Of a stretch of DNA of 64,000 nucleotides, positions 34,800 through 44,827 are shown in pieces. A model generated the notes under the pieces. That model worked only from the letters and a program-made list of their open reading frames with translations, made no database searches and had not been told where the DNA came from. The stretch comes from Bacteroidia bacterium. Lineage in GTDB: Bacteria; Bacteroidota; Bacteroidia; 2-12-FULL-35-15. Position 1 is the first letter of the stretch. Every line of letters begins with the position of its first letter. The position numbers and the translations under genes were made by a program. The stretch spans positions 144,257 through 208,256 of the forward strand of contig JAGVJJ010000011.1 in the NCBI GenBank assembly GCA_020051175.1, given 5' to 3'.

Positions 34800-37382
34800 T
34801 TGCAGCGATTTCTCTTAAAAGTATTTTTTTTCCTCGCTTGTTTGTTAATAACTGCAAAGATTTACGCGGTTTATAGCCCGTTTTTATCAGGAGAGGGGGA
34901 ATATTATACTAAAAGCACATTTAATCCGCCTACTTCCCTTGCTGCATTGCAACCTGATACGATAATCACCACTTCTTCCGAAACATCCGGCTTAAAGGCA
35001 AAAATATCTTATAACGCAACGGATTCCATGGTTTTCGACATGGTAAATCAAAAAGTATACCTTTTTAACAATGCTGTGGTTGTTTATGAAGACATGAAGC
35101 TGGAAGCGGGCTACATTGAACTGGATTTCGGAAAAAGCTTATTGTTTTCACGCGGAATTAAAGACAGTGCAGGCAATACCGTGCAAAAACCCGTTTCTAC
35201 CCAGGGCGCAGACAAGTTCAATGCAGGAGAAATTACCTATAATTTTAAAACCAAAAAAGGAAGAATTAAAGAGGTTATTACCCAGCAGGGCGATGCGTTT
35301 ATCCATGGCAGTAATATTAAGAAGGACAGCACAAACATGTATTATGTGGCAGATGGTAAATACACCACCTGCGAGGATGATCATCCGCATTATTTCATAG
35401 GTGCAAAAAAAATCAAGGTTATCCCGAACGATAAAATCATTACCGGTCCGGCAGAGTTATATATAGCAGATATTCCTACCCCACTGGTACTTCCTTTTGG
35501 CTTTTTCCCGAATAAAAAAGGGCGGGCATCGGGCCTTTTACTACCTACGTATGGAGAATCCTACCAATGGGGCTTTTTTCTGAAAGATGGTGGTTTTTAC
35601 TTTGGAAATAACGAATATGTAGATCTGGCGCTCAGGGGAGATATTTATTCGAACGGCAGCTTTGGTTTACAGGCGGGTAGTAATTACAACCATCGCTATC
35701 ACTTCAACGGTCTTTTGAATTTTAAATATTCGCAAATTGTTGATGGCGACAAGGAATTACCAAACTCCACACGAAACAATGTCTTTGCATTGCAATGGAA
35801 CCATGTCCAGGACCCGAAAGCCAATCCCAACAGACGCTTTTCGGCCAACGTAAATGCTGCCAGCAGCTCGTTTAACAAATACAATGGAAATGTAACCGGC
35901 AGCTATCTGACAAATACATTGCAGTCCAACATCTCATTTTCAAAGGTGTTTACCGGTACACCTTTTAATTTTTCGGCAAACGCACGCCACAGCCAGAACA
36001 CTATCACCAAAAAGGTTGACCTGAGCTTGCCGGAGCTTGCGTTTACCATGAGCAGGATTTATCCTTTCAAAAAAAATTCGCGGGTTGGTAATAAATGGTA
36101 CGACAAAGTTGGCTTGAGCGCTACGGCAAATGCCCGGAACGAAATAAACACTTATGATTCCCTGTTGTTTACCAATTCAACCATCAACAATATGCGCAAC
36201 GGGATTCAGATACTTGTTCCCATTGCCACGTCCATGAACGTGCTGAAACACTTCACATTCAGCCCTTCCATTTCAACACGCAGTGTTATTTACAGGCAAA
36301 GCATTACAAAACGTTATGATCTCGACAGCAATGCAGTGTATACCGATACAATCAACGGTGTTAAAATTGCCAATGATTACAGTATACAAGGTACTTTAAA
36401 CACACGATTGTATGGCGACTATATATTCCGCCTGAAGCGCCTGAAACAAATCCGGCATGTGCTCATACCTTCTGTTACGGCCAGCTACCGGCCTGATTTC
36501 AGTGAAAACCAGTACGGGTATTACAGGGATGTTCAAATTGACACCACGGGCAAAACCCAACAGTATTCATTGTTTCAGAACGGTATTTATGGCTCTCCGT
36601 CAGCCGGTCCTTCAGGCATCATTTCCTTTGGCTTAAACAATACGCTCGAAGGAAAAATACGCCAGAAAAGCGATTCGGGTTCTGTGGACAAAAAAGTATC
36701 GTTGATAGATAACCTTAGTATTAATGCCTCCTACAACATGGCTGCAAAAACATTTAAATGGTCGCCAATTGGAATAAACGGAAGAACTAAATTGTTTAAA
36801 GTGCTGGATGTAAATGCTCTCGCTTCCATAGACCCCTATCAAATTGATTCCATAGGCCGCAGAGTGGAACGGTTTGAGTGGAACAATAAACGTATCGGAC
36901 GCCTGACATCCGGAACTTTATCACTGGGCGCAAGTCTTCGCGGGCAGGATAAAAATGCAGCGAATAAAGGAACAGCAACAACACCAGCTACAGGCATTCC
37001 GCAAAACAGCCTGGATTATATTTACACGCATCCTGAAGCGTATGTAGATTTTAATATTCCGTGGAATTTAAATGTGTATTATAACCTGAATTATACCAAA
37101 CCTGATACCCTTGCAACCATAACGCAGTCCGTAACCTTTAACGGGAATTTATTTCTTACCCAAAACTGGGAAATGGGTGTTACATCCGGGTACGACTTTA
37201 CCAACAAGCAGTTTACTGTTACCTCCATTAACATCCACCGCAACCTGCATTGCTGGGAAATGGGCTTTGTTTGGGTACCGTTCGGTTTCCGTCAGAGCTT
37301 TGCACTTAACATAAATGTAAAATCGTCTACACTGAGAGACCTAAAACTAACTCGGAAACGCGATTGGTATGATTATCAGTAG
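34800..37382 (+). CDS. LPS-assembly protein LptD-like outer membrane protein
   Basis: OstA-like N-terminal domain (MVFDMVNQKVYLFNNAVVVYEDMKLEAGYIELD), PTPLVLPFGFFPNKKGRASGLLLPTYGES, long beta-barrel region. The track start (TTG 34758) overlaps a promoter-like element; the in-frame TTG at 34800 gives a signal-peptide N-terminus. Confidence 0.85.
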   Translation: MQRFLLKVFFFLACLLITAKIYAVYSPFLSGEGEYYTKSTFNPPTSLAALQPDTIITTSSETSGLKAKISYNATDSMVFDMVNQKVYLFNNAVVVYEDMKLEAGYIELDFGKSLLFSRGIKDSAGNTVQKPVSTQGADKFNAGEITYNFKTKKGRIKEVITQQGDAFIHGSNIKKDSTNMYYVADGKYTTCEDDHPHYFIGAKKIKVIPNDKIITGPAELYIADIPTPLVLPFGFFPNKKGRASGLLLPTYGESYQWGFFLKDGGFYFGNNEYVDLALRGDIYSNGSFGLQAGSNYNHRYHFNGLLNFKYSQIVDGDKELPNSTRNNVFALQWNHVQDPKANPNRRFSANVNAASSSFNKYNGNVTGSYLTNTLQSNISFSKVFTGTPFNFSANARHSQNTITKKVDLSLPELAFTMSRIYPFKKNSRVGNKWYDKVGLSATANARNEINTYDSLLFTNSTINNMRNGIQILVPIATSMNVLKHFTFSPSISTRSVIYRQSITKRYDLDSNAVYTDTINGVKIANDYSIQGTLNTRLYGDYIFRLKRLKQIRHVLIPSVTASYRPDFSENQYGYYRDVQIDTTGKTQQYSLFQNGIYGSPSAGPSGIISFGLNNTLEGKIRQKSDSGSVDKKVSLIDNLSINASYNMAAKTFKWSPIGINGRTKLFKVLDVNALASIDPYQIDSIGRRVERFEWNNKRIGRLTSGTLSLGASLRGQDKNAANKGTATTPATGIPQNSLDYIYTHPEAYVDFNIPWNLNVYYNLNYTKPDTLATITQSVTFNGNLFLTQNWEMGVTSGYDFTNKQFTVTSINIHRNLHCWEMGFVWVPFGFRQSFALNINVKSSTLRDLKLTRKRDWYDYQ

Positions 37383-37420
37383 ACATATAGCTTAAACAAA
37401 CACTAATTTCAATTCAAACC

Positions 37421-37798
37421 ATGAAAACCATAATTACATCAAAAAATGCACCTGCACCTATTGGGCCATACAGTCATGCCGTTTTAAAAGCCAATATGTT
37501 ATTTGTAAGCGGACAGGTGGCAAAACACCCGGCTACAGGAGAATTAATCCTTGGTGATGTTAAATCAGAAACAAAGCAGGTGATGGAAAATATAAGAGGG
37601 ATATTGACGGATGCGGGAATGGATTTCACCCACATTTGCAAGACAACTATCTTCCTTACTGACATGAACAATTTTGCATCGGTAAATGAAGTATATGGTT
37701 CGTACTTTACCGGAGATTACCCTGCCCGGGAAACTGTTCAGGTTTCAAAACTTCCACTAAACGTAAATGTGGAGATAAGTGTAACCGCAATTAAATAA
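37421..37798 (+). CDS. RidA family enamine/imine deaminase
   Basis: 125 aa; APAPIGPYSHAVLKANMLFVSGQVAKHPATGEL...YFTGDYPARETVQVSKLPLNVNVEISVTA. Confidence 0.96.
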   Translation: MKTIITSKNAPAPIGPYSHAVLKANMLFVSGQVAKHPATGELILGDVKSETKQVMENIRGILTDAGMDFTHICKTTIFLTDMNNFASVNEVYGSYFTGDYPARETVQVSKLPLNVNVEISVTAIK

Positions 37799-37810
37799 GC
37801 GCTCAACAAA

Positions 37811-37838
37811 AAATCCCAAACTTTCTGGTTTGGGATTT
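37811..37838. terminator. Bidirectional intrinsic terminator between convergent genes
   Basis: AAATCCCAAAC-tttctg-GTTTGGGATTT perfect 11-bp stem between the RidA gene and the minus-strand gene 37868-38341. Confidence 0.85.
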
Positions 37839-37867
37839 CTTATTTGAATTCAATTTTTCATGAAATG

Positions 37868-38341
37868 CTATACCATGTGTTTTAAATTTATTGCATATAA
37901 AACAATAAAAACAACGGATGCAACTATGCCGTAAATAACCATTGAATTGAGCTCAAGTTGGAGAAAAACAGGAATTAAAGCCTGAATGATTTCAAACGCA
38001 GTATAGACATAAAAACCAACCCTCTTTAATTTCCACATCATTAAAACCCCAATCAGAATAGGAATATTAAGCAGTGCCATGATCAATTCATTCATAGCAA
38101 GCTTTGCATAATCCAGCTTAAAACCTTCTCCCATTGCCTCTATCATTGCCTGTCCTAAAGGGTCAGAACTATCTATCTGGCCAAACAAAGAAGGTTCAGC
38201 AGCTGAAGAAGAGAAATCGAAATACCGGTAAATGCCAACAGCAAGGCTCAGGGCTATGCCTACAAAAGAGAGTATACATAATACAGTAATAAAGGTTGGA
38301 CGCTTAGCAACCGTAACTGTTGTTGAGTTTGTTTCTTCCAT
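37868..38341 (-). CDS. Small multi-pass membrane protein, unknown function
   Basis: 157 aa with four hydrophobic segments (TFITVLCILSFVGIALSLAVGIY; LIMALLNIPILIGVLMMW; IIQALIPVFLQL; VIYGIVASVVFIVLYAINL). Confidence 0.7.
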   Translation of the reverse strand: MEETNSTTVTVAKRPTFITVLCILSFVGIALSLAVGIYRYFDFSSSAAEPSLFGQIDSSDPLGQAMIEAMGEGFKLDYAKLAMNELIMALLNIPILIGVLMMWKLKRVGFYVYTAFEIIQALIPVFLQLELNSMVIYGIVASVVFIVLYAINLKHMV

Positions 38342-38510
38342 CTTGCTTTATGCTTTTTGAATTATTCTTTGCTTTATCATTTCAAATGAACATAAAAAAG
38401 CGAGCGGGTCAAAATTAATTTTTGTTAATTTATCAACAGTAGTCCGTGAAAACCAATATATTCAATAGATATCAGTACGGAAAGACTATTTTGCTTCGTT
38501 AAAAATTTGT

Positions 38511-38518
38511 TACATTTG
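38511..38518 (+). promoter_or_regulatory. -7-type promoter element TACATTTG
   Basis: Exact TAnnTTTG match upstream of the DUF2179/UPF0316 gene. Confidence 0.4.
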
Positions 38519-38567
38519 AAGCACCGGTTATTCTGGCTTGTTTATTTACTCTTATTTCATTTTAAGT

Positions 38568-39167
38568 ATGCTTTTATCTTCTGCTGTTGGTTTTGATTAC
38601 TATAACTGGATTCTGTTACCCCTCATTATTTTTGTTTCGCGATTGGGAGATGTTAGCCTGGGCACATTGCGGCATGTATTCATTTCAAAAGGTTATAGAA
38701 AAATAGTTCCGGTCCTTGGTTTCATTGAAGTGCTTATATGGATTATTGTGGTGGCACAGATAATGAAAAACCTGAACAATATTGCATGTTACCTGGCATG
38801 GGCCGGTGGTTTTGCTACCGGAACTTATGTTGGGCTTTTAATAGAAGAAAGATTGGCATTGGGCCTGCAGGTGATACGTATTATCACCAACCAGAACTGT
38901 GACCACCTGATTGATAGTTTAAAGCAGGAAAACCATGGTATTACTGTTGTTGATGCACAAGGTGCCGTAGGGCCGGTAAAAATGATATTTACAATAATAA
39001 AGCGCAAAAATGTCCGCCAGGTTGTTGAGCTGATACGCCAGCACAACCCAACGGCCTTCTATTCTATTGAAGATATCAAAGATATTAATCAGGGAGTTTT
39101 TACACCTAAATCGTCCGGGGGCTTTGCTTCTGTAAGGAAAATGTTTCCGTTACAAAAAGGCAAATAA
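38568..39167 (+). CDS. UPF0316/DUF2179-DUF5698 family membrane protein
   Basis: Track ORF 38538 begins at TTG; the in-frame ATG at 38568 is preferred. RLGDVSLGTLRHVFISKGYRKIVPVLGFIEVLIWI...GFATGTYVGLLIEERLALGLQVIRII; C-terminal DUF2179-like GITVVDAQGAVGPVKMIFTIIKRKNVRQVVELIRQHNPTAFYSIEDIK. Confidence 0.88.
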   Translation: MLLSSAVGFDYYNWILLPLIIFVSRLGDVSLGTLRHVFISKGYRKIVPVLGFIEVLIWIIVVAQIMKNLNNIACYLAWAGGFATGTYVGLLIEERLALGLQVIRIITNQNCDHLIDSLKQENHGITVVDAQGAVGPVKMIFTIIKRKNVRQVVELIRQHNPTAFYSIEDIKDINQGVFTPKSSGGFASVRKMFPLQKGK

Positions 39168-39266
39168 AAAAATTTAACATTTTTTTACTTTTTGATTAAA
39201 CCTTTATGTACTTGCTGCGTCATAAAGATAAAACAAACAGATTTTAACCCTTAAAACTTAAATACC

Positions 39267-40115
39267 ATGAAAACTCTAAATCTCGCAAAATACCTTATGG
39301 TAGCAGCTACGGTAGGTATTCTTTTAAACAGTTGTAGAAAAAAAGAAGATGAGCCTGAAGACAAGGATACTTCAGCCGCTGCCGACAATGCCATTGCTGA
39401 AGGATACTTTAATGATGCAAACAGCATCTCCGATCAGGCCGCTGCTGGTAACCTTACATCCTTTTTATCCACAAATGATAATAGCGATGGCGAACGCGGA
39501 ATTATGAGTGGCTGCGCTACCATTACACACGATACCATGTCGAACCCACGCACTATTACCATCAACTTTGGCACTACAAATTGCTTGTGCAATGACGGAA
39601 GGTACCGCAGAGGTATAATTAATGTGACGTATACGGGGCATTATAAAGATTCACTTTCGTTCCATACAATTACTTTCAGCAACTACTTTGTAAACGACAA
39701 CCAGGTGCTTGGCTCGAAGACCGTTACCAATAACGGACATAACAATGCAGGACACCTTACCTTCTCTATCTCGGTAAACGGATCCGTAATTAAAGCAAAT
39801 AACGGGGGCACCATTACCTATACATCTACCCGTACCCGCGAATGGATTGAAGGCGAATACACTTCCATCTGGAGTGATGACGTGTACCTGATAACCGGAA
39901 CAGCAAGCGGTTCCAGCTCAAGCGGAAGCTCTTTTACCGCAACAATTATCACAGCATTAAAAATAAAACTGAACTGCCACTGGATTGTAAGCGGAAAACT
40001 TGATTTGACCCCATCCGGCAAACCAACCCGCACAATTGACTGGGGTAGCGGCAACTGTGATGACGATGCCACAGTAACCATCAATGGCAATACCTATAAC
40101 ATCAATTTAAATTAA
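39267..40115 (+). CDS. Hypothetical lipoprotein
   Basis: 282 aa; lipobox-like ILLNSC followed by RKKEDEPEDKD; no recognised domain. Confidence 0.75.
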   Translation: MKTLNLAKYLMVAATVGILLNSCRKKEDEPEDKDTSAAADNAIAEGYFNDANSISDQAAAGNLTSFLSTNDNSDGERGIMSGCATITHDTMSNPRTITINFGTTNCLCNDGRYRRGIINVTYTGHYKDSLSFHTITFSNYFVNDNQVLGSKTVTNNGHNNAGHLTFSISVNGSVIKANNGGTITYTSTRTREWIEGEYTSIWSDDVYLITGTASGSSSSGSSFTATIITALKIKLNCHWIVSGKLDLTPSGKPTRTIDWGSGNCDDDATVTINGNTYNINLN

Positions 40116-40132
40116 CCTGCAATACCGCAAAA

Positions 40133-40173
40133 CAAAATCGTCCTCAATAAAATGAGGGCGATTTTGTTTTTTA
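40133..40173 (+). terminator. Intrinsic terminator downstream of the 39267-40115 lipoprotein gene
   Basis: CAAAATCGTCCTCA-ATAAAA-TGAGGGCGATTTTG (14-bp stem, one G-T wobble) followed by a T-run. Confidence 0.9.
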
Positions 40174-40226
40174 ATAGGCTTCAATCGTTTTTTAATTTAT
40201 TATCTTTACCATATATCTTAAATTAA

Positions 40227-41042
40227 ATGAGAAGTATCCGTCCGCTGTTTTTTTTGTTGTTAGCAGTTATTTTATTACACTCCTGTTCGGTTACCCAAAG
40301 GAGATATATGCCTGGCTATTCCATCAGTTGGAACAAACAGAACAATGAGACTGGAAAGGCTACCTTACCTTCAGAAAATACAGATGCACAGCAATTCACC
40401 ACCAATGAAGAGTTGCCTTTGACTGCTTCAGCTGATTACATTCCATCAACTCCAAAGCCAGGGTTTATTCACAATCCCAAACGAAAAACTTTTGATGAAT
40501 GCGACATTATCACTTTAAAAAACGGGACTGAAGTAAGGGCAAAAGTGTTAGAGATAAACCCTACTGAAATCAAATATAAAAAGTGCGATAATGTGGATGG
40601 CCCCACAATTATCATAAACAAAAGTGAAGCCAGCAAAATAAAGTATTCAAACGGAATTACAGAAATTATACACGAACCGGTCCCTGCCGAAGAAGCAGAC
40701 TATTATTCGCCAGGTGAAAAAACAAACAAGCCGGTAGCAAAAAACACTCCCTATGGGGGCAATTTCAATAAAACCCTTAACCCTTTTGCGCTAGCAAGCT
40801 TTATATCTGCAATTTTATCTATCGTATTTATTGTCCTTGCTATTGTTTACTCACCACTCCTGCTGGTGTTTGTTCCGGCTTCAATTGTTCTGGGAATTAT
40901 TGCCCTGAAAGAGATAAATGCCAACCCCAAGCTCTATAAGGGGAAAGGCCTGGCAACGTTCGGGATTATTTTTGGTGCGGTGGTTACTTCAATCGTGTTG
41001 ATTTTCCTTGCACTTTTTTTATTGCTACTTGCACTAATTTAA
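40227..41042 (+). CDS. Lipoprotein with C-terminal TM pair (DUF4190-like)
   Basis: 271 aa; lipobox LLHSCSV; DIITLKNGTEVRAKVLEINPTEIKYKKCDN; two C-terminal hydrophobic helices. Confidence 0.7.
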   Translation: MRSIRPLFFLLLAVILLHSCSVTQRRYMPGYSISWNKQNNETGKATLPSENTDAQQFTTNEELPLTASADYIPSTPKPGFIHNPKRKTFDECDIITLKNGTEVRAKVLEINPTEIKYKKCDNVDGPTIIINKSEASKIKYSNGITEIIHEPVPAEEADYYSPGEKTNKPVAKNTPYGGNFNKTLNPFALASFISAILSIVFIVLAIVYSPLLLVFVPASIVLGIIALKEINANPKLYKGKGLATFGIIFGAVVTSIVLIFLALFLLLLALI

Positions 41043-41063
41043 AAAGTAAGGGCACTCTATAAA

Positions 41064-41708
41064 TTAAAGCCTGAAAGTAATGCCACCGGTAATGTATGAA
41101 ATACCAGAACCCGCTTCACCATAGACAGCAATGTTCTTAGCAAAATACCATCTTGCACCTGCAAACATAGTAAATACCGGAAAAGCACCTCCACCCCTGC
41201 TGTATTTATAAATGTTACCGTTAGGAGTAAGATCGTTGGTTTGGTAATTATATAGCTGAGCCCTTATCCCAACCAGTGAGCCCGCATATACCTCCGCCTT
41301 TTCAGAATTAAGCACGTCCCAGTGATAAGCTGCTCTGCCTGTCAGCATAATGTAGTTCCAGTTGTGTTCGTAGTAATAGCCGCTTGAAAGGGATTTGTAA
41401 TGCGCGTTCTGATAACCGGCATAACCTCCCACCCCAAGGTATCCCGGACCAATCCTCTTTGGCCATGGCTGCTCATACGAAATGCAAAAGCTCGGACTTG
41501 TGAAAGAGCTATATGTACTTAATGGAACATAATAATGCCTTCCCAGCCCAATACCCACATTGATTAAACGCGTATTTTCATCAAAACACTTTTCACCGGC
41601 CACTGGCCTCATAGATATACTTCCAGAAGAAGCATATGTTTGTTTCACAAGAGCTGTGAACGAGAAGATAATTATAACAAATAGATTTTTTGTTTTCATA
41701 TTTTTCAA
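41064..41708 (-). CDS. Predicted outer-membrane beta-barrel protein
   Basis: 214 aa; signal peptide; alternating strands ending with aromatic/hydrophobic C-terminus GSGISYITGGITFRL. Confidence 0.65.
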   Translation of the reverse strand: MKNMKTKNLFVIIIFSFTALVKQTYASSGSISMRPVAGEKCFDENTRLINVGIGLGRHYYVPLSTYSSFTSPSFCISYEQPWPKRIGPGYLGVGGYAGYQNAHYKSLSSGYYYEHNWNYIMLTGRAAYHWDVLNSEKAEVYAGSLVGIRAQLYNYQTNDLTPNGNIYKYSRGGGAFPVFTMFAGARWYFAKNIAVYGEAGSGISYITGGITFRL

Positions 41709-41720
41709 ACTTATTATTTT

Positions 41721-42536
41721 CTAATCAAAAAAACCTTTTTGCCAAAGTGCAGCAAAATCCATACCCAAGCCAACGGTCATGTGAATTAAACAACCCAGAA
41801 AGATGGAACGGCTCTTTAAACTCAGGGTTCCCAATACTATTCCCGCAATAATAGCTGCCAGGGTTTCCTGCAAAGGCTTACCAAAGTGGATCATGCAATA
41901 AGGTATGGTCATTACAAAAACGGAATAAAAGCCCAGCCTGCTTTTTAAGCCGTGCAATACAAACCCCCTGAAAAAAAATTCAAGTGCAAAAAACTGGGCA
42001 CAATACAACAATTCCCATTTCCAGAAATCAGGAAACAATGACTGTCCGGATCTTATATCCAGGAAAGGGTATTTAGCCTGAAATACCTTTGTTCCTGAGA
42101 AATACACTACTAAAGGCACCATTACCATCAGCATAATGATATACAGATAATAATCTTTGAATGCCCCTTTCCACTGAAGTCCGTAGTCATCCAGCCTTTC
42201 TTTAAACACCAACCTGATAACTGCAACCGGCACAATAAAATAGAAGATAACAAGCATGGTGACCCAATAGGTGAGCTCACCCAGGTTCGATGAATTGCCA
42301 CCACGCACCCAGCTGTCGGTAGTTTCGATTAACCTGCCCGCCCCTGAATTATTTAAAAAATCCTTCAGATACGAATATCTGCCAATGTAATAAATCATAC
42401 TCAGGGAAAAAGCTGTGGCTATACATACCCACATTGCCTTTGTATCAAAGGCTTTGTGGGTTGCAGCATATTCGTCCCTTTTCCTTTCGGTTTCGACAAA
42501 GGTATTATAAAAAATTTCCTTAAGCATAAGCAACAA
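41721..42536 (-). CDS. CPBP family intramembrane metalloprotease-like protein
   Basis: 271 aa multi-pass; ALEFFFRGFVLHGL, MIHFGKPLQETLAAIIAGIVLGTL, LGCLIHMTVGL motifs. Confidence 0.85.
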   Translation of the reverse strand: MLLMLKEIFYNTFVETERKRDEYAATHKAFDTKAMWVCIATAFSLSMIYYIGRYSYLKDFLNNSGAGRLIETTDSWVRGGNSSNLGELTYWVTMLVIFYFIVPVAVIRLVFKERLDDYGLQWKGAFKDYYLYIIMLMVMVPLVVYFSGTKVFQAKYPFLDIRSGQSLFPDFWKWELLYCAQFFALEFFFRGFVLHGLKSRLGFYSVFVMTIPYCMIHFGKPLQETLAAIIAGIVLGTLSLKSRSIFLGCLIHMTVGLGMDFAALWQKGFFD

Positions 42537-42550
42537 TCCCTCTAAACACC

Positions 42551-44674
42551 TTATTGAAAGCTCATTCCTAGATTATAGAACACGAAGCTCCAGATGTCAC
42601 TATATTCTTCAATTTGTTTGGAAGTAGGCTTGCCTGCTCCGTGTCCGGCATTCGTATCAATGCGTATTAAAACAGGATTGCTGCCTTTTTGCTTTTCCTG
42701 CAATGTAGAAATAAACTTAAAAGAGTGGGCTGGCACCACCCTGTCGTCATGATCACCTGTAGTAACAAGCGTTGCAGGGTATTCCGCCTCCTTTACATTG
42801 TGCAATGGTGAGTATTTTACGAGGCATTCAAACTCTTCTTTATTATCGCTCAAACCATAATCGGTGGCCCATGCCCAGCCTATTGTAAACTTGTGGTAAC
42901 GAAGCATATCCAGCACGCCTACTGTTGGTATTGCTACTTTTGCAATATCAGGGCGCTGGGTCATAACTGCCCCAATAAGCAGTCCACCGTTGGAACGTCC
43001 ATGAATGGCCAGCCTTGCAGACGATGTATATTTTTCTTTCACAAGGAATTCGGCAGCAGCAATAAAATCATCAAATACATTTTGCTTTTTGCATTTAATA
43101 CCAGCTTTGTGCCATTCTTCACCATAATCCCCGCCCCCGCGCAGTCCCGGCACTGCATAAACACCGCCATTTTCAAGGAACACAGCGCGGTCAATACGAA
43201 ACTCAGGTGAATAATAAGAGTTAAACCCCCCATACCCGAAAAGGAAACACGGATTATTCCCATCCAGAACAATTCCTTTTTTATGCGTTATAAACATGGG
43301 TATTTTTGCACCGTCTTTACTTGTGTAAAACACCTGTTTCGTTTCATAATCGTCCGATTTAAAGTCAATCTGGGGTTTAAACCATATATCCAGCTTATTG
43401 TTTACAATATTGTATTTATAAATAACCGGAGGTGCAGTAAAGGTGTTATACGAGAAAAAAGCCAGACTATCATCTTTATCACTATCGAATGCATCTACTT
43501 TGCAGATGCCCGGCAACACTATTTCATGCTCTTTTTTCCCTTTAATATCAAAAACGTACATGCGCGTAGTCACGTCTTTTAAATAACGAGCGACCAGCTT
43601 CCCATTGCAAAGGGAAACACCTTCAAGCAAATCGTCCGCTTCAGGAATAATCTTTTTCCAGGCCTCAGAACCCGGCTTCGCATGAATATCAATAGCAACA
43701 AGCTGGTATTTAGGTGCATCTTTATCAGTAACCATATAAAGCTCCGAACCTTCATTATGAATGACTGTATAGTTGTTATCAAAATTTTCCACCACAGGAA
43801 CAAAGGCAGCATTTGGTTTATCGAGTTCCTTTACAGCAATAGATGTTCCGCTTGTAGACTCGGACCCGTATAACACAAGGAATTTTTGATCCTCAGTAGT
43901 TCTTACAGCAAAATTACGCAAAGGGTGCTTCTTGTCTTCATACACAAGCTGGTCCTTGCTTTGGCTTTCACCCACTTTATGATAAAATATTTTATGGAAT
44001 TCGTTTTTGGCAGACAGCTCACTGCCCCCTTTAGGAGCATCATAAGCGCTATAATAGAACCCATCCCCTTTCCATGCTATCTCAGAGAATTTCACCCATT
44101 TTATTTCATCTTCAAGTTTCTTGCCTGTTCCTATATCGAGCAGATGAATCTCGCTCCAGTCGCTGCCTGCACGGTTAATTGTATAGGCCAGGTATTTGCC
44201 ATCTTTGCTAACCCCAAGTTCAGCAAGGGATACAGTACCGTCCTCTGCCATTGTATTCGGGTCAAGCAGGAGGCGGGGCTCCCCATTTTGTCCATCCTGA
44301 ACATACAATACACTTTGATTCTGAATACCATCGTTTTTATAGAAGAAATAATAATTTTTCTTTTTGAACGGGGTACTGCGCTTTTCAAAGTTCCAGATTT
44401 TTGTCAGGCGCTCCCTGATCTTGTCCTTAAAAGGAATAGTGGATAAATAACCTGAAGTAACAGCGTTCTGTGATTTCACCCACTCTGCCGTTTCTTTCGA
44501 CATATCGTCTTCCAGCCACCTGTAAGGGTCTGCTATTTGTGTACCAAAATAGGTATCTGTGGTATCCACTTTACGTGTTACAGGATAAGATAATCCGGAT
44601 TGTTCTTTTTTCTCCTGATTGTTACATGCAGCCAGAACTGAAAGTAAAAGCATAGGGGCTAACTTTTTATACAT
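42551..44674 (-). CDS. Prolyl oligopeptidase (S9A family)
   Basis: 707 aa; PYRWLEDDMSKETAEWVKSQN; catalytic AIHGRSNGGLLIGAVMTQRPD; TTGDHDDRVVPAHSFKF; NAGHGAGKPTSK. Confidence 0.96.
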   Translation of the reverse strand: MYKKLAPMLLLSVLAACNNQEKKEQSGLSYPVTRKVDTTDTYFGTQIADPYRWLEDDMSKETAEWVKSQNAVTSGYLSTIPFKDKIRERLTKIWNFEKRSTPFKKKNYYFFYKNDGIQNQSVLYVQDGQNGEPRLLLDPNTMAEDGTVSLAELGVSKDGKYLAYTINRAGSDWSEIHLLDIGTGKKLEDEIKWVKFSEIAWKGDGFYYSAYDAPKGGSELSAKNEFHKIFYHKVGESQSKDQLVYEDKKHPLRNFAVRTTEDQKFLVLYGSESTSGTSIAVKELDKPNAAFVPVVENFDNNYTVIHNEGSELYMVTDKDAPKYQLVAIDIHAKPGSEAWKKIIPEADDLLEGVSLCNGKLVARYLKDVTTRMYVFDIKGKKEHEIVLPGICKVDAFDSDKDDSLAFFSYNTFTAPPVIYKYNIVNNKLDIWFKPQIDFKSDDYETKQVFYTSKDGAKIPMFITHKKGIVLDGNNPCFLFGYGGFNSYYSPEFRIDRAVFLENGGVYAVPGLRGGGDYGEEWHKAGIKCKKQNVFDDFIAAAEFLVKEKYTSSARLAIHGRSNGGLLIGAVMTQRPDIAKVAIPTVGVLDMLRYHKFTIGWAWATDYGLSDNKEEFECLVKYSPLHNVKEAEYPATLVTTGDHDDRVVPAHSFKFISTLQEKQKGSNPVLIRIDTNAGHGAGKPTSKQIEEYSDIWSFVFYNLGMSFQ

Positions 44675-44827
44675 TGCGTTGATTTTTTTGAAAGTATAAA
44701 AATAGGTAAATTAATACAACCTGACCTGACGTACTAAATAAACTTGTAAACCACTAAATAAACGGTGAACTGAACAAAATCTGCCCGATTTTCACTAACT
44801 TTATCACCCTTATAAATTTCATATTGA

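Noticed and set aside
38538-38567. TTG start for the UPF0316-like gene
   Set aside because: An in-frame ATG at 38568 gives a better N-terminus.
43886-44446. Plus-strand 186 aa ORF opposite the prolyl oligopeptidase
   Set aside because: It lies antisense to a well-supported enzyme and has no recognisable domain.
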